In this document: positions 54,131 to 62,517 of the stretch, piece after piece
How positions within the stretch are numbered: position 1 is the stretch's first letter
How the letters are laid out: the number at the start of each line of letters is the position of its first letter
NCBI RefSeq assembly: GCF_003121705.1
Contig: NZ_PYHR01000002.1
Span: forward strand, 3,038,001-3,102,000
Source: Serinibacter arcticus
GTDB taxonomy: Bacteria > Actinomycetota > Actinomycetes > Actinomycetales > Beutenbergiaceae
Reading direction: 5' to 3'
Length of the DNA: 64,000 nt
Position numbers and translations under genes: made by a program
The notes under the pieces: generated by a model
Databases searched by the model: none
Told to the model about the DNA's origin: nothing
The model's input: only the letters and a program-made list of their open reading frames with translations

Positions 54131-54625
54131 GTGACCACGCCCGTAGTGACCACCGAGCCCACCGAGCCCGACCCGATCGTCCCGATCACAGCGACGACGG
54201 CCGATCCGCACCACCCCACGGTCCTGTTCGTCTGCGTGCGCAACGGCGGGAAGTCGCAGATGGCTGCCGCCCTGACGCGGCTGCACGCGGGGGAGAGCCT
54301 CACCGTCCGCTCGGCGGGTACGGACCCGGGCGAGCGGCTGAGCGCCGAGGCCGCCGCGAGCGTCGAGCAGGTCGGCGCCACGTTCCGGGGCGAGTACCCG
54401 AAGGCCATCACCGAGGGGCTGCTCGACGGCGTCGACCGCATCGTCGTCATCGGCGAGGCCGAGATCGACCCGGCGCTGCTGGACGGCGACGACGCTCCCA
54501 CCGTCGAGCGCTGGCAGACGGACGAGCCGTCGGAGCGCGGCATCGAGGGCCAGGAGCGCCTCGCGATCATCCGCGACGATCTCGACACCCGCGTCCGGGC
54601 GCTGGTGCAGGAACTGCTGGTCTGA
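54131..54625 (+). CDS. Low-molecular-weight phosphatase/arsenate reductase family protein
   Basis: A 164-residue cytosolic protein. After a Thr/Pro-rich N-terminal extension of about 30 residues, the P-loop is VLFVCVRNGGKSQMAAAL (Cys about residue 36); the canonical CX5R arginine is Lys, as in an actinobacterial subgroup often placed with mycothiol-dependent arsenate reductases. The C-terminal region WQTDEPSERGIEGQERLAII supplies the Asp-Pro-like general-acid loop in altered form (TDEPS). Activity as a phosphatase or arsenate reductase is uncertain. GTG 54131 has GAGGAG 4 nt upstream. Convergent with the MATE gene. Confidence 0.85.
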   Translation: MTTPVVTTEPTEPDPIVPITATTADPHHPTVLFVCVRNGGKSQMAAALTRLHAGESLTVRSAGTDPGERLSAEAAASVEQVGATFRGEYPKAITEGLLDGVDRIVVIGEAEIDPALLDGDDAPTVERWQTDEPSERGIEGQERLAIIRDDLDTRVRALVQELLV

Positions 54626-54653
54626 CGCACACCGTGGCGTGCGCGGGCCGGCG

Positions 54654-56069
54654 TCAGGAGCGGGTCTGGTCCGACTCCGCGAGCTCGGCCGGCGTCACCC
54701 CACCGGGGAACGCCCCGAGCGGGGGCTCGTCGGGCAGGGGGGTGAGCGCCCGCCGTCGCGCCTCCCACGAGATCCACAGAGGCACGAGCGCGCCGACCCA
54801 CGCCAGCGGCGCGGCCAGCACCGCCCCGAGGAAGCCCAGCGGCGTGACGAGCACGAGCGCAGCGGCGGACCGCAGCACGAGCTCGACGACGCCCGAGAAC
54901 GTCGGGATGCCCGCGTGCCCCAGGCCCTGGAGCGCGCTGCGGAAGACGAACAGCAGGCCGAGCGTGAAGTAGAGCAGGCCGTTGACGAGCAGCAGGGTGT
55001 GGGCGTCGGCGAGGATCGCCTCGGCGTGGGCGTCGTGCCCCGCGAAGACCCGCACCATCGAGGTGCCCCACAGGATGCACGCGAGCCCGACGGCGAGGGC
55101 GACCCCGACCGACAGCCACGCCGTCTGTGTCACCCCCTGACGGATGCGCGACCACTGACCGGCACCGCGGTTCTGGGCGACGTAGGTCGCGATCGCCATG
55201 CCGAAGGCCTGGTACGGCGTCATCGCGAGCGCGTCGACGCGTGACGCGGCCGCGAAGGCGGCGACGGCGTCGGGCCCGAGCCGGTTGATCGCGTACTGCA
55301 GCACCAGGGTGCCGATCGCGATGATCGACATCTGGAAGCCCATCGGCAGCCCGAGGCGCAGCGACTCGACGACGTCGGCCCGGCGCAGCCGCCAGTCAGC
55401 GCGGCGGGGCCGCAGCAGCGGCATGCGACGCGCGATGAGCGCCAGGCAGGCGACGACGGTCGCGAGCTGGGCCAGGACGGTCGCGAGCGCGGCGCCCGCG
55501 ATCCCCATCGACGTGCCGCCGACGAGCAGGAGCACGAGGCCGACGTTCAGCACGCTCGAGACGGCGAGGAACATCAGCGGCGTTCGGCTGTCTCCCAGCG
55601 CGCGGATGATCCCGGAGAGGTAGTTGAACGCGATGCCGGCCGAGCAGCCGGCGAAGGTGACGGCCATGAAGATCGTCGCGCCGTCGAGCAGCTCCGCCGG
55701 GGTGGCCATCCAGATCAGGAGCTGACGCGAGAGCGGGATGCCGACCAGGGTCAGCCCCGCGGCGACGATCGCCGACAGCACGGCGCCGACGGCGACGGAG
55801 CGGCGGACGGCGTCGGCGTCGCCCGCCCCGAACGCGCGGGCGACGGGGATGGCGAAGCCGTTCGTCATGCCCATGGTGAAGCCGAGCAGCAGGAACGCGA
55901 TGGACCCCGTCGCCCCGACCGCGGCGAGCGCCTGGATGCCGAGGGTGCGACCCACGACGACGGCGTCGGCCAGGTGGTACAGCTGCTGCAGCACGAGGCC
56001 CGCCAGCAGCGGGAGGGTGAAGGTGAGGATGAGCCGGAGCGGCTTGCCGGTGGTCAGGTCAGTGGTCAC
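54654..56069 (-). CDS. MATE family efflux transporter
   Basis: A 471-residue carrier with 12 predicted helices in two six-helix halves. The family start DLTTGKPLRLILTFTLPLLA, ADAVVVGRTLGIQALAAVGA and NYLSGIIRALGDSRTPL are typical of the DinF/MATE branch, which exports cationic drugs or metabolites by Na+ or H+ antiport. GTG 56069 matches family starts; an in-frame GTG at 56108 would add 13 residues. It is divergent from a PadR regulator, and CGAATCGAT palindromes lie upstream of both genes, so PadR control of the exporter is likely (inference). Confidence 0.9.
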   Translation of the reverse strand: MTTDLTTGKPLRLILTFTLPLLAGLVLQQLYHLADAVVVGRTLGIQALAAVGATGSIAFLLLGFTMGMTNGFAIPVARAFGAGDADAVRRSVAVGAVLSAIVAAGLTLVGIPLSRQLLIWMATPAELLDGATIFMAVTFAGCSAGIAFNYLSGIIRALGDSRTPLMFLAVSSVLNVGLVLLLVGGTSMGIAGAALATVLAQLATVVACLALIARRMPLLRPRRADWRLRRADVVESLRLGLPMGFQMSIIAIGTLVLQYAINRLGPDAVAAFAAASRVDALAMTPYQAFGMAIATYVAQNRGAGQWSRIRQGVTQTAWLSVGVALAVGLACILWGTSMVRVFAGHDAHAEAILADAHTLLLVNGLLYFTLGLLFVFRSALQGLGHAGIPTFSGVVELVLRSAAALVLVTPLGFLGAVLAAPLAWVGALVPLWISWEARRRALTPLPDEPPLGAFPGGVTPAELAESDQTRS

Positions 56070-56169
56070 GTGGAGTCCGAAGGTGGTGCGTGGGCGGGCG
56101 CGGCACACCCTCGCGGTGAGCGCGAAAGGTGGGGGAGGGGTGGTGCGGTGGACGCTGCGGCGTCGAGGT

Positions 56170-56178
56170 CGAATCGAT
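56170..56178. promoter_or_regulatory. PadR-type half-site/operator 1
   Basis: CGAATCGAT, within palindrome GAATCGATTC (56171-56180), located on the MATE side of the divergent region. Shares its 9-bp core with operator 2, 76 bp away. Confidence 0.45.
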
Positions 56179-56239
56179 TCTATGACCGTTCCGGGCGGGC
56201 GCGCGAGGGGTGGGCCGTGATCTGGGCAACGCGCCTGTT

Positions 56240-56256
56240 TACATCGAATCGATGTA
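56240..56256. promoter_or_regulatory. PadR operator 2
   Basis: TACATCGA-A-TCGATGTA: perfect 17-bp dyad, 22 bp before the PadR GTG. The -10 box TACGGT (56266-56271) follows, so binding would block initiation of the PadR operon. Confidence 0.65.
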
Positions 56257-56277
56257 TAGCAGTGCTACGGTGCGGTG

Positions 56278-56838
56278 GTGATCGAGCTGATGATCCTGGG
56301 ATTTCTCGTCGACGGACCGGTGCACGGCTACGACCTCCGTCGGCGCATGGAGCAGCTCCACGGCTACGCCCGCCCGCTCAGCGACGGAACGATCTACCCC
56401 GCGATCGCGCGTCTGGCGGCTGCCGGCCTGGTCACCCGGTCCGAGGAGCCGGGGAGCCGTGCCGCCGTCCGCCGGACGCTGCAGCTCACCGAGGCGGGCC
56501 GGGCCGAGCTGGTCCGTCGGCTGCGGGACGCCGACGGTCACGCGATCACCGATCACGCGCGATTCGCCGTCATCCTCGCGTTCCTCTCGCTCGTCCCGGA
56601 GCGGGCGGCGCGCGACGCCGTCCTCCGTCGACGTCTCGACTTCCTCGACCAGCCAGCCAGCTTCTTCTACGACGGTGAGCGGGGGGACCGTCCCGTCCGC
56701 GCCGAGGAGGTCGAGGATCCCTACCGTCGCGGTCTCCTCCTGTCCGCGAGATCGCTCAGCAGGGCGGAACGCGCCTGGATCCGCGACGTGCTCGCCGACG
56801 ACCCCGACTCCCTGCCCCCCGACCTGGAGACCTCATGA
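56278..56838 (+). CDS. PadR family transcriptional regulator
   Basis: A 186-residue repressor. The N-terminal winged helix (about residues 1-80) shows ELMILGFLVDGPVHGYDLRR, LSDGTIYPAIARLAAAGLVT and the wing EEPGSRAAVRRTLQLTEAGR; the C-terminal helical dimerisation domain (about 95-180) is Vir_act_alpha_C-like. GTG 56278 lies 6 nt after TACGGT (leaderless); the adjacent GTG 56275 is an alternative. The gene is autoregulated in all likelihood through the TACATCGA dyad, with quinone oxidoreductase downstream (ATGA overlap) and divergent MATE as targets. PadR proteins commonly respond to phenolics or drugs. Confidence 0.9.
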   Translation: MIELMILGFLVDGPVHGYDLRRRMEQLHGYARPLSDGTIYPAIARLAAAGLVTRSEEPGSRAAVRRTLQLTEAGRAELVRRLRDADGHAITDHARFAVILAFLSLVPERAARDAVLRRRLDFLDQPASFFYDGERGDRPVRAEEVEDPYRRGLLLSARSLSRAERAWIRDVLADDPDSLPPDLETS

Positions 56839-57818
56839 CCGAGACCATGCGCGCCGTCGTGCTCGACGAGCCCGGCCCCGCCACGAACCTGCACGTGCGA
56901 AGGGTTCCTCTCCCACGTCCCGCCCCCGGCTGGGTACGGATCCGGGTGAAGGCCTTCGGGCTCAACCGCTCCGAGGTCATGACGCGGGTCGGCCACTCGG
57001 GTGCCGCCGTCATCTATCCCCGCATCCTGGGGATCGAGGCGGTCGGCGTCGTCGACCTCGACCTCACCGGGACGTTCCGGGAGGGGCAGCAGGTCGCCAC
57101 CCTGATGGGCGACATGGGTCGCGCGTTCGACGGCGGCTACGCAGAGTTCACCTGCGTGCCGGTCGCCCAGGTGATCCCGTTCTCCTCCGATCTCGACTGG
57201 TCGCTGATCGGCGCGGTGCCCGAGATGCTGCAGACGGCGCACGGCTCCCTGACCGTGGGACTGGACGCACGACCCGGGCAGACGCTGCTCGTGCGCGGCG
57301 GAACCTCGTCGGTCGGGATGGCGACGGCGGTGCTCGCCAAGCGCCTCGGCCTCACCGTCCTGTCGACCACGCGTTCCCCGGCGAAGGCTGAGGCGCTGAC
57401 GGCGATCGGCGTCGACCACGTGATCGTGGACGACGGTGACATCGCCGCCCGTGTGCGGGCGATCGTTCCCGGAGGGGTCGACGCAGCACTCGAGCTGGTC
57501 GGGACTCCGACGCTCCACGACACGCTGCGGGCCACCCGGGTGCACGGCACGGTCTGCTTCACGGGGATGCTGTCGGAGCAGTGGACCGTGACGGACTTCT
57601 ACCCGATCGACTACCTGCCCGCGGGGGTGCGTCTGACGGCCTACACGGGCGGCGCGGCCGATCTCCTGCCGGAGGTGCTGCAGACCTTCCTCGACGAGGC
57701 GGCCGCGGGCCACGTCACCATCCCCTTGGACCGGACGTTCCCGCTCGCACGCACCCCGGAGGCGCACCTGTACCTGGAGTCGGGGCAGACGCGGGGGAAG
57801 GTGGTCGTGCTGCCGTAG
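56835..57818 (+). CDS. Medium-chain reductase, zinc-independent quinone oxidoreductase-like
   Basis: A 327-residue MDR enzyme. GroES-like N-terminal fold (VRIRVKAFGLNRSEVMTRVG) and Rossmann cofactor motif LLVRGGTSSVGMATAVLAKR (about residues 153-172), the AGSSVG-type loop of QOR. No Zn-binding Cys/His cluster is seen, so NADPH-dependent reduction of quinones or enones is expected. ATG 56835 overlaps the PadR TGA by 4 nt. Regulation by PadR together with the MATE exporter fits a detoxification module for quinone- or drug-like compounds (inference). Confidence 0.9.
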   Translation: MTETMRAVVLDEPGPATNLHVRRVPLPRPAPGWVRIRVKAFGLNRSEVMTRVGHSGAAVIYPRILGIEAVGVVDLDLTGTFREGQQVATLMGDMGRAFDGGYAEFTCVPVAQVIPFSSDLDWSLIGAVPEMLQTAHGSLTVGLDARPGQTLLVRGGTSSVGMATAVLAKRLGLTVLSTTRSPAKAEALTAIGVDHVIVDDGDIAARVRAIVPGGVDAALELVGTPTLHDTLRATRVHGTVCFTGMLSEQWTVTDFYPIDYLPAGVRLTAYTGGAADLLPEVLQTFLDEAAAGHVTIPLDRTFPLARTPEAHLYLESGQTRGKVVVLP

Positions 57819-57903
57819 GCGACCACGGCTCGTCCGTCCGGACGACCGAGGTCTGGACCCCGGTCGGTGGTGGCGGCGGGGTGGTGACGGGAGGATCGAC
57901 GGC

Positions 57904-59211
57904 ATGGTCCTCTCCAGCGCCGCCCTCGCCGATGCCGATGCGCTCGACCCCGAGCCGCGTTCCAGCTCCTGGCGGCAGGTGTCGCCCGGTGTTCTCCGCA
58001 CCTTCTCGTGGGCGCTCGCCGGGGTGGGGGCTGCCCTGGTGCTGCTGGCGCAGTGGAGCCCCGTGGCCTACGCGCTCGAGTCGGCCCTGCTCGGCCTGCC
58101 CCTCGGGACCCTGACGCCCGGAGGTTATCTGGGTCCGGTGCTCCTGACGGGACCGGCCGGCGGGTACTGGGTCGCCGCGGCGGCCCTCGCGGGGACGGTG
58201 GGCGTCCTGCTCGCACCCCGCACCGTCTACTCCGCGACCGCGCTCGCCGTCCTGCCCTACCTCTCGGTCCTGCTGGTCGGGCAGCACCAGCTCGCCTGGC
58301 TGCTCGGCCTCGGGCTCGTGACGGCGATCATCGCCCTGCGCTCGCCGCTCGCCGGCGCCCTGCCGGGGCTGCTGGCGCTCGCCGCCATCTGGCTCGTCCT
58401 CCCGTTCGTCTTCTCCTTCGACCGCTGGGGCGGGTACACCCTCTGGTCGGTGGGGCAGTGCGCCGCGGCAACGGCGATCCTCGCCGCCGCGTACCTGGCC
58501 GCCGCCGGCCTCGGCGTCTGGGTCCGCGGCCGCCGCAGCGCCCGCGAGGCCCTGCTGGCCGAGCGCCGCGCCGCCGTCGTGGAGGCCCAGGCCGCCGAGC
58601 GGGCGGCGATCTCGCGCGACCTGCACGACGTCGTCGCGCACCACGTCTCGCTGGTGGCCGTCCGCGCGGAGAGCGCCCCCTACCAGCACGACCTCGAACC
58701 GGCCGCCCGCGAGGTGCTCGCGGACATCGCGTCCGACGCCCGGGCGGCGCTCGGCGAGCTGCGCCACGTGCTGAGCGTGCTGCAGCGCAGCGAGGTGACC
58801 GAGCTCGCGCCGCAGCCGCTGGCGGACGACGTCGACGAGCTCGTCGCCGTCGCCGTCGCGGCCGGTCAGGACGTCGTGGTGACGGGGGAGTGGGGCGAGG
58901 TCCCGCCCGCCGTCGGCTACATGCTGTACCGGGCCACGCAGGAGGTGCTGACGAACGCGCGGCGCCATGCGCCCGGGGCCCGCGTCCATCTCGTCCGCGA
59001 GGCGACGGCGGGGGCGGTGACGCTGCGAGCCTCCAGCGCGGGGGGTGCTCGAGGCGCCTCGGGCGAGGTGCGGCCGGGCCGTGGTCTGATCGGGATGCGG
59101 GAGCGGGTGGAGTCGGTCGGCGGGGAGCTCGAGGTCGCGCTGCTCGCCGGGGTGTTCACCCTGGCGGTCTCGATCCCGCTCGACGCGGAGCAGCAGGAGG
59201 AGGACGAGTGA
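57904..59211 (+). CDS. NarL-type sensor histidine kinase
   Basis: A 435-residue membrane kinase. An N-terminal cytoplasmic stretch is followed by about six hydrophobic helices (about residues 38-220, including LLVGQHQLAWLLGLGLVTAI), then HisKA_3 with phospho-acceptor AISRDLHDVVAHHVSLVAVR (His about residue 240), and an HATPase_c with N-box EVLTNARRHAPGA and GLIGMRERVESVGG. The N-terminal membrane domain is of the compact actinobacterial type, probably sensing the membrane itself. Shine-Dalgarno GGGAGG precedes ATG 57904. The stop overlaps the response-regulator GTG, so they form one two-component system. Target genes unknown. Confidence 0.93.
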   Translation: MVLSSAALADADALDPEPRSSSWRQVSPGVLRTFSWALAGVGAALVLLAQWSPVAYALESALLGLPLGTLTPGGYLGPVLLTGPAGGYWVAAAALAGTVGVLLAPRTVYSATALAVLPYLSVLLVGQHQLAWLLGLGLVTAIIALRSPLAGALPGLLALAAIWLVLPFVFSFDRWGGYTLWSVGQCAAATAILAAAYLAAAGLGVWVRGRRSAREALLAERRAAVVEAQAAERAAISRDLHDVVAHHVSLVAVRAESAPYQHDLEPAAREVLADIASDARAALGELRHVLSVLQRSEVTELAPQPLADDVDELVAVAVAAGQDVVVTGEWGEVPPAVGYMLYRATQEVLTNARRHAPGARVHLVREATAGAVTLRASSAGGARGASGEVRPGRGLIGMRERVESVGGELEVALLAGVFTLAVSIPLDAEQQEEDE

Positions 59212-59855
59212 GCGGGACGACGACGGTCGTCGTGGCCGACGACCAACCGGTGGTGCTCGCGGGCTTCAGCGCGATGATCGGCTCGGCGCCCGACCTCGAG
59301 GTGGTCGCGACGGCGGCCGACGGCGTGGAGCTCGTCGCCGCGGTGGCGCGGCTGCGGCCGGACGTCGCCGTCGTGGACGTCCGCATGCCGCGGCTGGACG
59401 GGATCGCGGCGACGCGACGAATCGCCGTCGAGAACCCCGGCACCCGGGTGCTCGTCCTGACGACGTTCGACCTCGACTCCTACGTCTACGACGCGCTCCA
59501 CGCCGGCGCGAGCGGGTTCCTGCTGAAGGACACGACGGCGGAGCGGCTCGTGGAGGCGGTGCGGCTGGTGGCCGACGGCTCGATGCTCCTCGGGCCGAGC
59601 GCCACGCGTCGGCTGGTGACCGACCTCGCCGAGCGCGGGTCGCGGCAGCCGAACCCGGGCATCGCCGACCTCAGCGAGCGTGAGCGCGAGGTGATGCTCG
59701 CGATCGCCCAGGGACGCTCCAACATCGAGATCGCGAGCGACATGGTCGTCTCGGAGAGCACGGTGAAGTCGCACGTCTCGCAGATCCTGCGGAAGCTCGG
59801 CGCGCGCGACCGGGTGCAGGTGGTGATCGCCGCCTACGAGGCGGGGCTGGTGTGA
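59208..59855 (+). CDS. NarL/FixJ response regulator
   Basis: A 215-residue regulator with an N-terminal receiver (VVVADDQPVVLAGFSAMI, phospho-Asp in VAVVDVRMPRLDG about residue 56, Thr of VLTTFD, Lys of LLKDTT) and a C-terminal LuxR HTH (LSEREREVMLAIAQGRSNIE, SESTVKSHVSQILRKLGARD). GTG 59208 overlaps the kinase stop (GTGA). Partner of the preceding kinase. The gap to the tRNA contains no further gene. Confidence 0.95.
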   Translation: MSGTTTVVVADDQPVVLAGFSAMIGSAPDLEVVATAADGVELVAAVARLRPDVAVVDVRMPRLDGIAATRRIAVENPGTRVLVLTTFDLDSYVYDALHAGASGFLLKDTTAERLVEAVRLVADGSMLLGPSATRRLVTDLAERGSRQPNPGIADLSEREREVMLAIAQGRSNIEIASDMVVSESTVKSHVSQILRKLGARDRVQVVIAAYEAGLV

Positions 59856-59913
59856 GTCCGGGGCGGCCGGACGGGGCGGTCCGGGGCGGCCCCAGCCGCA
59901 GCACCGCGCCGAT

Positions 59914-59943
59914 TTCGTGGTTCGGCCGGGGACGGGGTATGCT
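59914..59943 (+). promoter_or_regulatory. tRNA-Arg promoter
   Basis: TTCGTG (59914-59919) and TATGCT (59938-59943) with 18-bp spacing, 21 bp before the mature tRNA 5' end. Confidence 0.55.
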
Positions 59944-59964
59944 CTTTTCCGGCCTCAGGGCCAC

Positions 59965-60037
59965 GCGCCCGTAGCTCAATGGATAGAGCATCTGACTACG
60001 GATCAGAAGGTTGGGGGTTCGAGTCCCTCCGGGCGCG
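59965..60037 (+). tRNA. tRNA-Arg (anticodon ACG)
   Basis: 73 nt with acceptor stem GCGCCCG/CGGGCGC, D-arm AGCTCAATGGATAGAGC, anticodon ACG at 59998-60000 within CTGACTACGGATCAG, and T-arm GGGGGTTCGAGTCCCTC. Discriminator G; CCA is not encoded. The ACG anticodon (A34 read as inosine) decodes CGU/CGC/CGA arginine codons. Confidence 0.95.
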
Positions 60038-60056
60038 CTCGTTGAGACAGCGACGT

Positions 60057-60092
60057 CAGAAGGCCCTCCCGGGAGACCGGGAGGGCCTTCTG
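60057..60092 (+). terminator. Hairpin terminator after tRNA-Arg
   Basis: CAGAAGGCCCTCCCGG (60057-60072), loop GAGA, CCGGGAGGGCCTTCTG (60077-60092): perfect 16-bp stem with GNRA tetraloop. Confidence 0.92.
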
Positions 60093-60131
60093 CGTTGTCG
60101 GGCGGACGCGGTGGGGGCGTCCGGACGACGG

Positions 60132-60863
60132 TCAGTCCGTCGCCGCGTCTCCGGCCGCGTCGTCGACCCCGACCACGGCCACGGTGACGGTGTCCGTCGC
60201 CGTCTGCTTGGAGAACGTCTCGGCGTCGTCGTCCGTGGCCACGAGGACCTCGTAGGAGAACGTCAGCTGGACCGACCGGGCCTCGGCGGGCAGGGCGGGG
60301 ACCAGCACGGTGGTGGAGTAGCTGTACGGGTCCTCGATCGTGTACCCGGGGGAGACGGTGGCGTCGTCGACCAGGTCGGGGAGCGACTCCACGAGCTCAC
60401 CGGCGCCGTCGCGGGCGCTGGAGACCACCTGCAGTCGCGAGAGGAACAGCGGGTTCCCCTCGGCGCTGGTCGCGGTGAGCGAGAGGCTGACCGGCTTGGA
60501 CGCGTCCGGCGTCCACTGCGACATGTCGAGCTCCGACCAGTACGTGACGGTCAGCGTGGCGGACCCGGCCGTGAGCGTGCGCTCCGTGCTGCCCGAGGCC
60601 AGGTCGTTCACGATCTGCGTCAACGTCGGGGTGGGAGTGGGCGTCGGAGAGGGGGTCGGGCTGCTGGAGGTCGACGTCTCCTCGGGAGCCGAGGACGTCT
60701 CCGACGCCGACGGCTCGTCGGTGGTCGAGGTCTCGGAGGTCTCCGGGGGCGTCTCCCAGGGCGGGGTTCCGCAGGCTCCGAGAAGTCCGACGGCGAGCGC
60801 GCACGTGATCGCGGTCACACCGGCGGTGCGAAGGCTGCGGTGGGGCTGACGCTTCTGTGACAT
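60132..60863 (-). CDS. Lipoprotein with Ser/Thr/Pro-rich linker
   Basis: A 243-residue exported lipoprotein. Signal with lipobox LLGAC (Cys about residue 32), a long disordered stretch (SETSTTDEPSASETSSAPEE; SPTPSPTPTPTPTL), and a C-terminal beta-rich domain of about 150 residues (TLTVTYWSELDMSQWTPDAS) without Cys, probably an immunoglobulin-like sandwich. No known family assigned. ATG 60863 has CCGGAG upstream. Divergent from the processive glycosyltransferase gene at 60997, which may share its surface-polysaccharide context (inference). Confidence 0.82.
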   Translation of the reverse strand: MSQKRQPHRSLRTAGVTAITCALAVGLLGACGTPPWETPPETSETSTTDEPSASETSSAPEETSTSSSPTPSPTPTPTPTLTQIVNDLASGSTERTLTAGSATLTVTYWSELDMSQWTPDASKPVSLSLTATSAEGNPLFLSRLQVVSSARDGAGELVESLPDLVDDATVSPGYTIEDPYSYSTTVLVPALPAEARSVQLTFSYEVLVATDDDAETFSKQTATDTVTVAVVGVDDAAGDAATD

Positions 60864-60996
60864 GTGCGCTCCGGTGTCGGTTCCCTTAGGGGAACGGTAG
60901 GTCAAGACGTGGTTCACGCTCGGGTCGCGCCAGGGTTCCGCGAGCAGGATCATTCTCGTCCGGAACACCCCGGACCACCAGCAGCAGGAGCACGAG

Positions 60997-62454
60997 ATGG
61001 TCGGTACGGCGATGACGGTACGTGAGGACCAGGCGAGCGGGGCCGAGGCTCCGGGCGTCGAGCTCGAGGTCTTCGAGTTCACCCCCGAGGAGCTCGTGAT
61101 CATCGAGCCGACCCGGCGGGCGACCATCGCCTGCATCATCCCGGCCTACAACGAGGCGGAGACGATCGAGCAGGTGCTCGACGGGCTGCTCGCCCAGACC
61201 CGACTCCCCGATGCCATCCACGTGATCATCAACAACACCTCCGACGCGAGCTTCGAGCTCGCCCGCGCCTACGCCGGCGAGTACAGCGTTCAGCGACTGG
61301 GCCTCGTGCAGCAGACCACCATCTACGTGCACGACATGGGCAAGGTCGCCGAGAAGAAGGTGGGCGCGCTCAACTACGGCTTCCGTCTCGCCCAGGGCGC
61401 GGACCTGCTCCTCGGGGTCGACGGCGACACGGTCGTGGCGCCGGACGCCGTGGAGCGGCTCGAGGAGGAGATGGTCTCCGACCCGCGGATCGGCGGGATC
61501 TCGGCCATCTACACGATCGACAACACCGCGCGGCACCCGATGGCCTCGCTCCTGCTGTCCGGCCAGCGGGCCCAGTTCGCCGCGTTCAACCTGCAGAACC
61601 TGCTGCGTGGTCGCAACATGGCGGTGCTCGGCGGGCAGGCCTCGCTGTTCCGCATGTCAGCGCTCGAGGAGGTCATGGCGCAGTACCACCAGAGCACGCC
61701 CTGGGTCAGCGACTCCGAGGTCGAGGACTCGCTCCTGAGCCTGCAGATCAAGAACCTGGGCTACTCCACCAAGATCAGCGCGACGGCACGGGCGACCGTG
61801 GGAGGCATGGAGAACCTGCGGGCCCTGGACGGTCAGCAGGTGAAGTGGAACTACGGCGCGATCGACCTCATGTGGCCCGGGCAGCGCGGCGGCACCAGCG
61901 GTCAGCCGTTCCACCCGAACCTGCGCCTGCGCTGGCTCGAGAACGCGGGGATGCTCGTCAACGTCTTCTCCCGCGTCTCGTTCCTGCTGCTCCTGCTCGG
62001 CGCTCTGTCCATCGACGCGCTGGTGTTCTCCCCGATCTGGCTCATCCCGCCGCTCGTGGCGATGGCGCTGAACGTGCGCATCGCGATGTCGATCCAGGGC
62101 CGCACGTGGAAGGACATCCTGTTCGCCGCGACGATGATTCCCGCGGAGATCTACATGTGGGTCCGCATCGGACACTTCTTCCGGGCGTGGACCAAGTTCC
62201 TCTCGAAGGTCCGCACCGACAACTGGGCGGCCCAGGCTCGGGCGGAGCGAGGCGCCGGCTGGGCGCACCTGACGCCCCTGGTCGTGGCTCTCGCCGGCTT
62301 CGGTGCGCTGGTCTACGGCTGGTCGACGCTGCCGATCATCGCCCAGGCCTCGATCCTGTGGGTCGGCTGGCCGATGCTCGCCGTCCTCACCACGCTGCAG
62401 ACGCTCTCGATGCTCCGTCAGCTCCTGCGTCGCCAGTACGGCTACCGGGCCTGA
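60997..62454 (+). CDS. Processive glycosyltransferase family 2, PgaC/IcaA-like
   Basis: A 485-residue membrane enzyme. Cytoplasmic GT-A domain at about residues 45-330: IACIIPAYNEAETIEQVLDG, metal-binding GVDGDTVVA (DGD about 148), the acceptor loop SDSEVEDSLLSLQIKNLGY (ED) and QQVKWNYG, a variant of the QxxRW product-binding motif with Lys for Arg. C-terminal membrane helices lie at about residues 335-385 and 430-470. The arrangement is that of poly-N-acetylglucosamine or cellulose-like synthases that polymerise and extrude a glycan. ATG 60997 has CAGGAG; ATG 61012 is possible. No deacetylase is adjacent. A biofilm polysaccharide role is inferred. Confidence 0.88.
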   Translation: MVGTAMTVREDQASGAEAPGVELEVFEFTPEELVIIEPTRRATIACIIPAYNEAETIEQVLDGLLAQTRLPDAIHVIINNTSDASFELARAYAGEYSVQRLGLVQQTTIYVHDMGKVAEKKVGALNYGFRLAQGADLLLGVDGDTVVAPDAVERLEEEMVSDPRIGGISAIYTIDNTARHPMASLLLSGQRAQFAAFNLQNLLRGRNMAVLGGQASLFRMSALEEVMAQYHQSTPWVSDSEVEDSLLSLQIKNLGYSTKISATARATVGGMENLRALDGQQVKWNYGAIDLMWPGQRGGTSGQPFHPNLRLRWLENAGMLVNVFSRVSFLLLLLGALSIDALVFSPIWLIPPLVAMALNVRIAMSIQGRTWKDILFAATMIPAEIYMWVRIGHFFRAWTKFLSKVRTDNWAAQARAERGAGWAHLTPLVVALAGFGALVYGWSTLPIIAQASILWVGWPMLAVLTTLQTLSMLRQLLRRQYGYRA

Positions 62455-62517
62455 CGGTCGGTCGGCGAACGGTCGGACGCGGAGGCGCCAGGCGCTGAGG
62501 TGCCAGACGCGGGGGTG

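Noticed and set aside
59965-60037. Genomic-island attachment site at tRNA-Arg
   Set aside because: No integrase and no repeated tRNA 3' end were seen within the window; downstream genes look like ordinary core composition.
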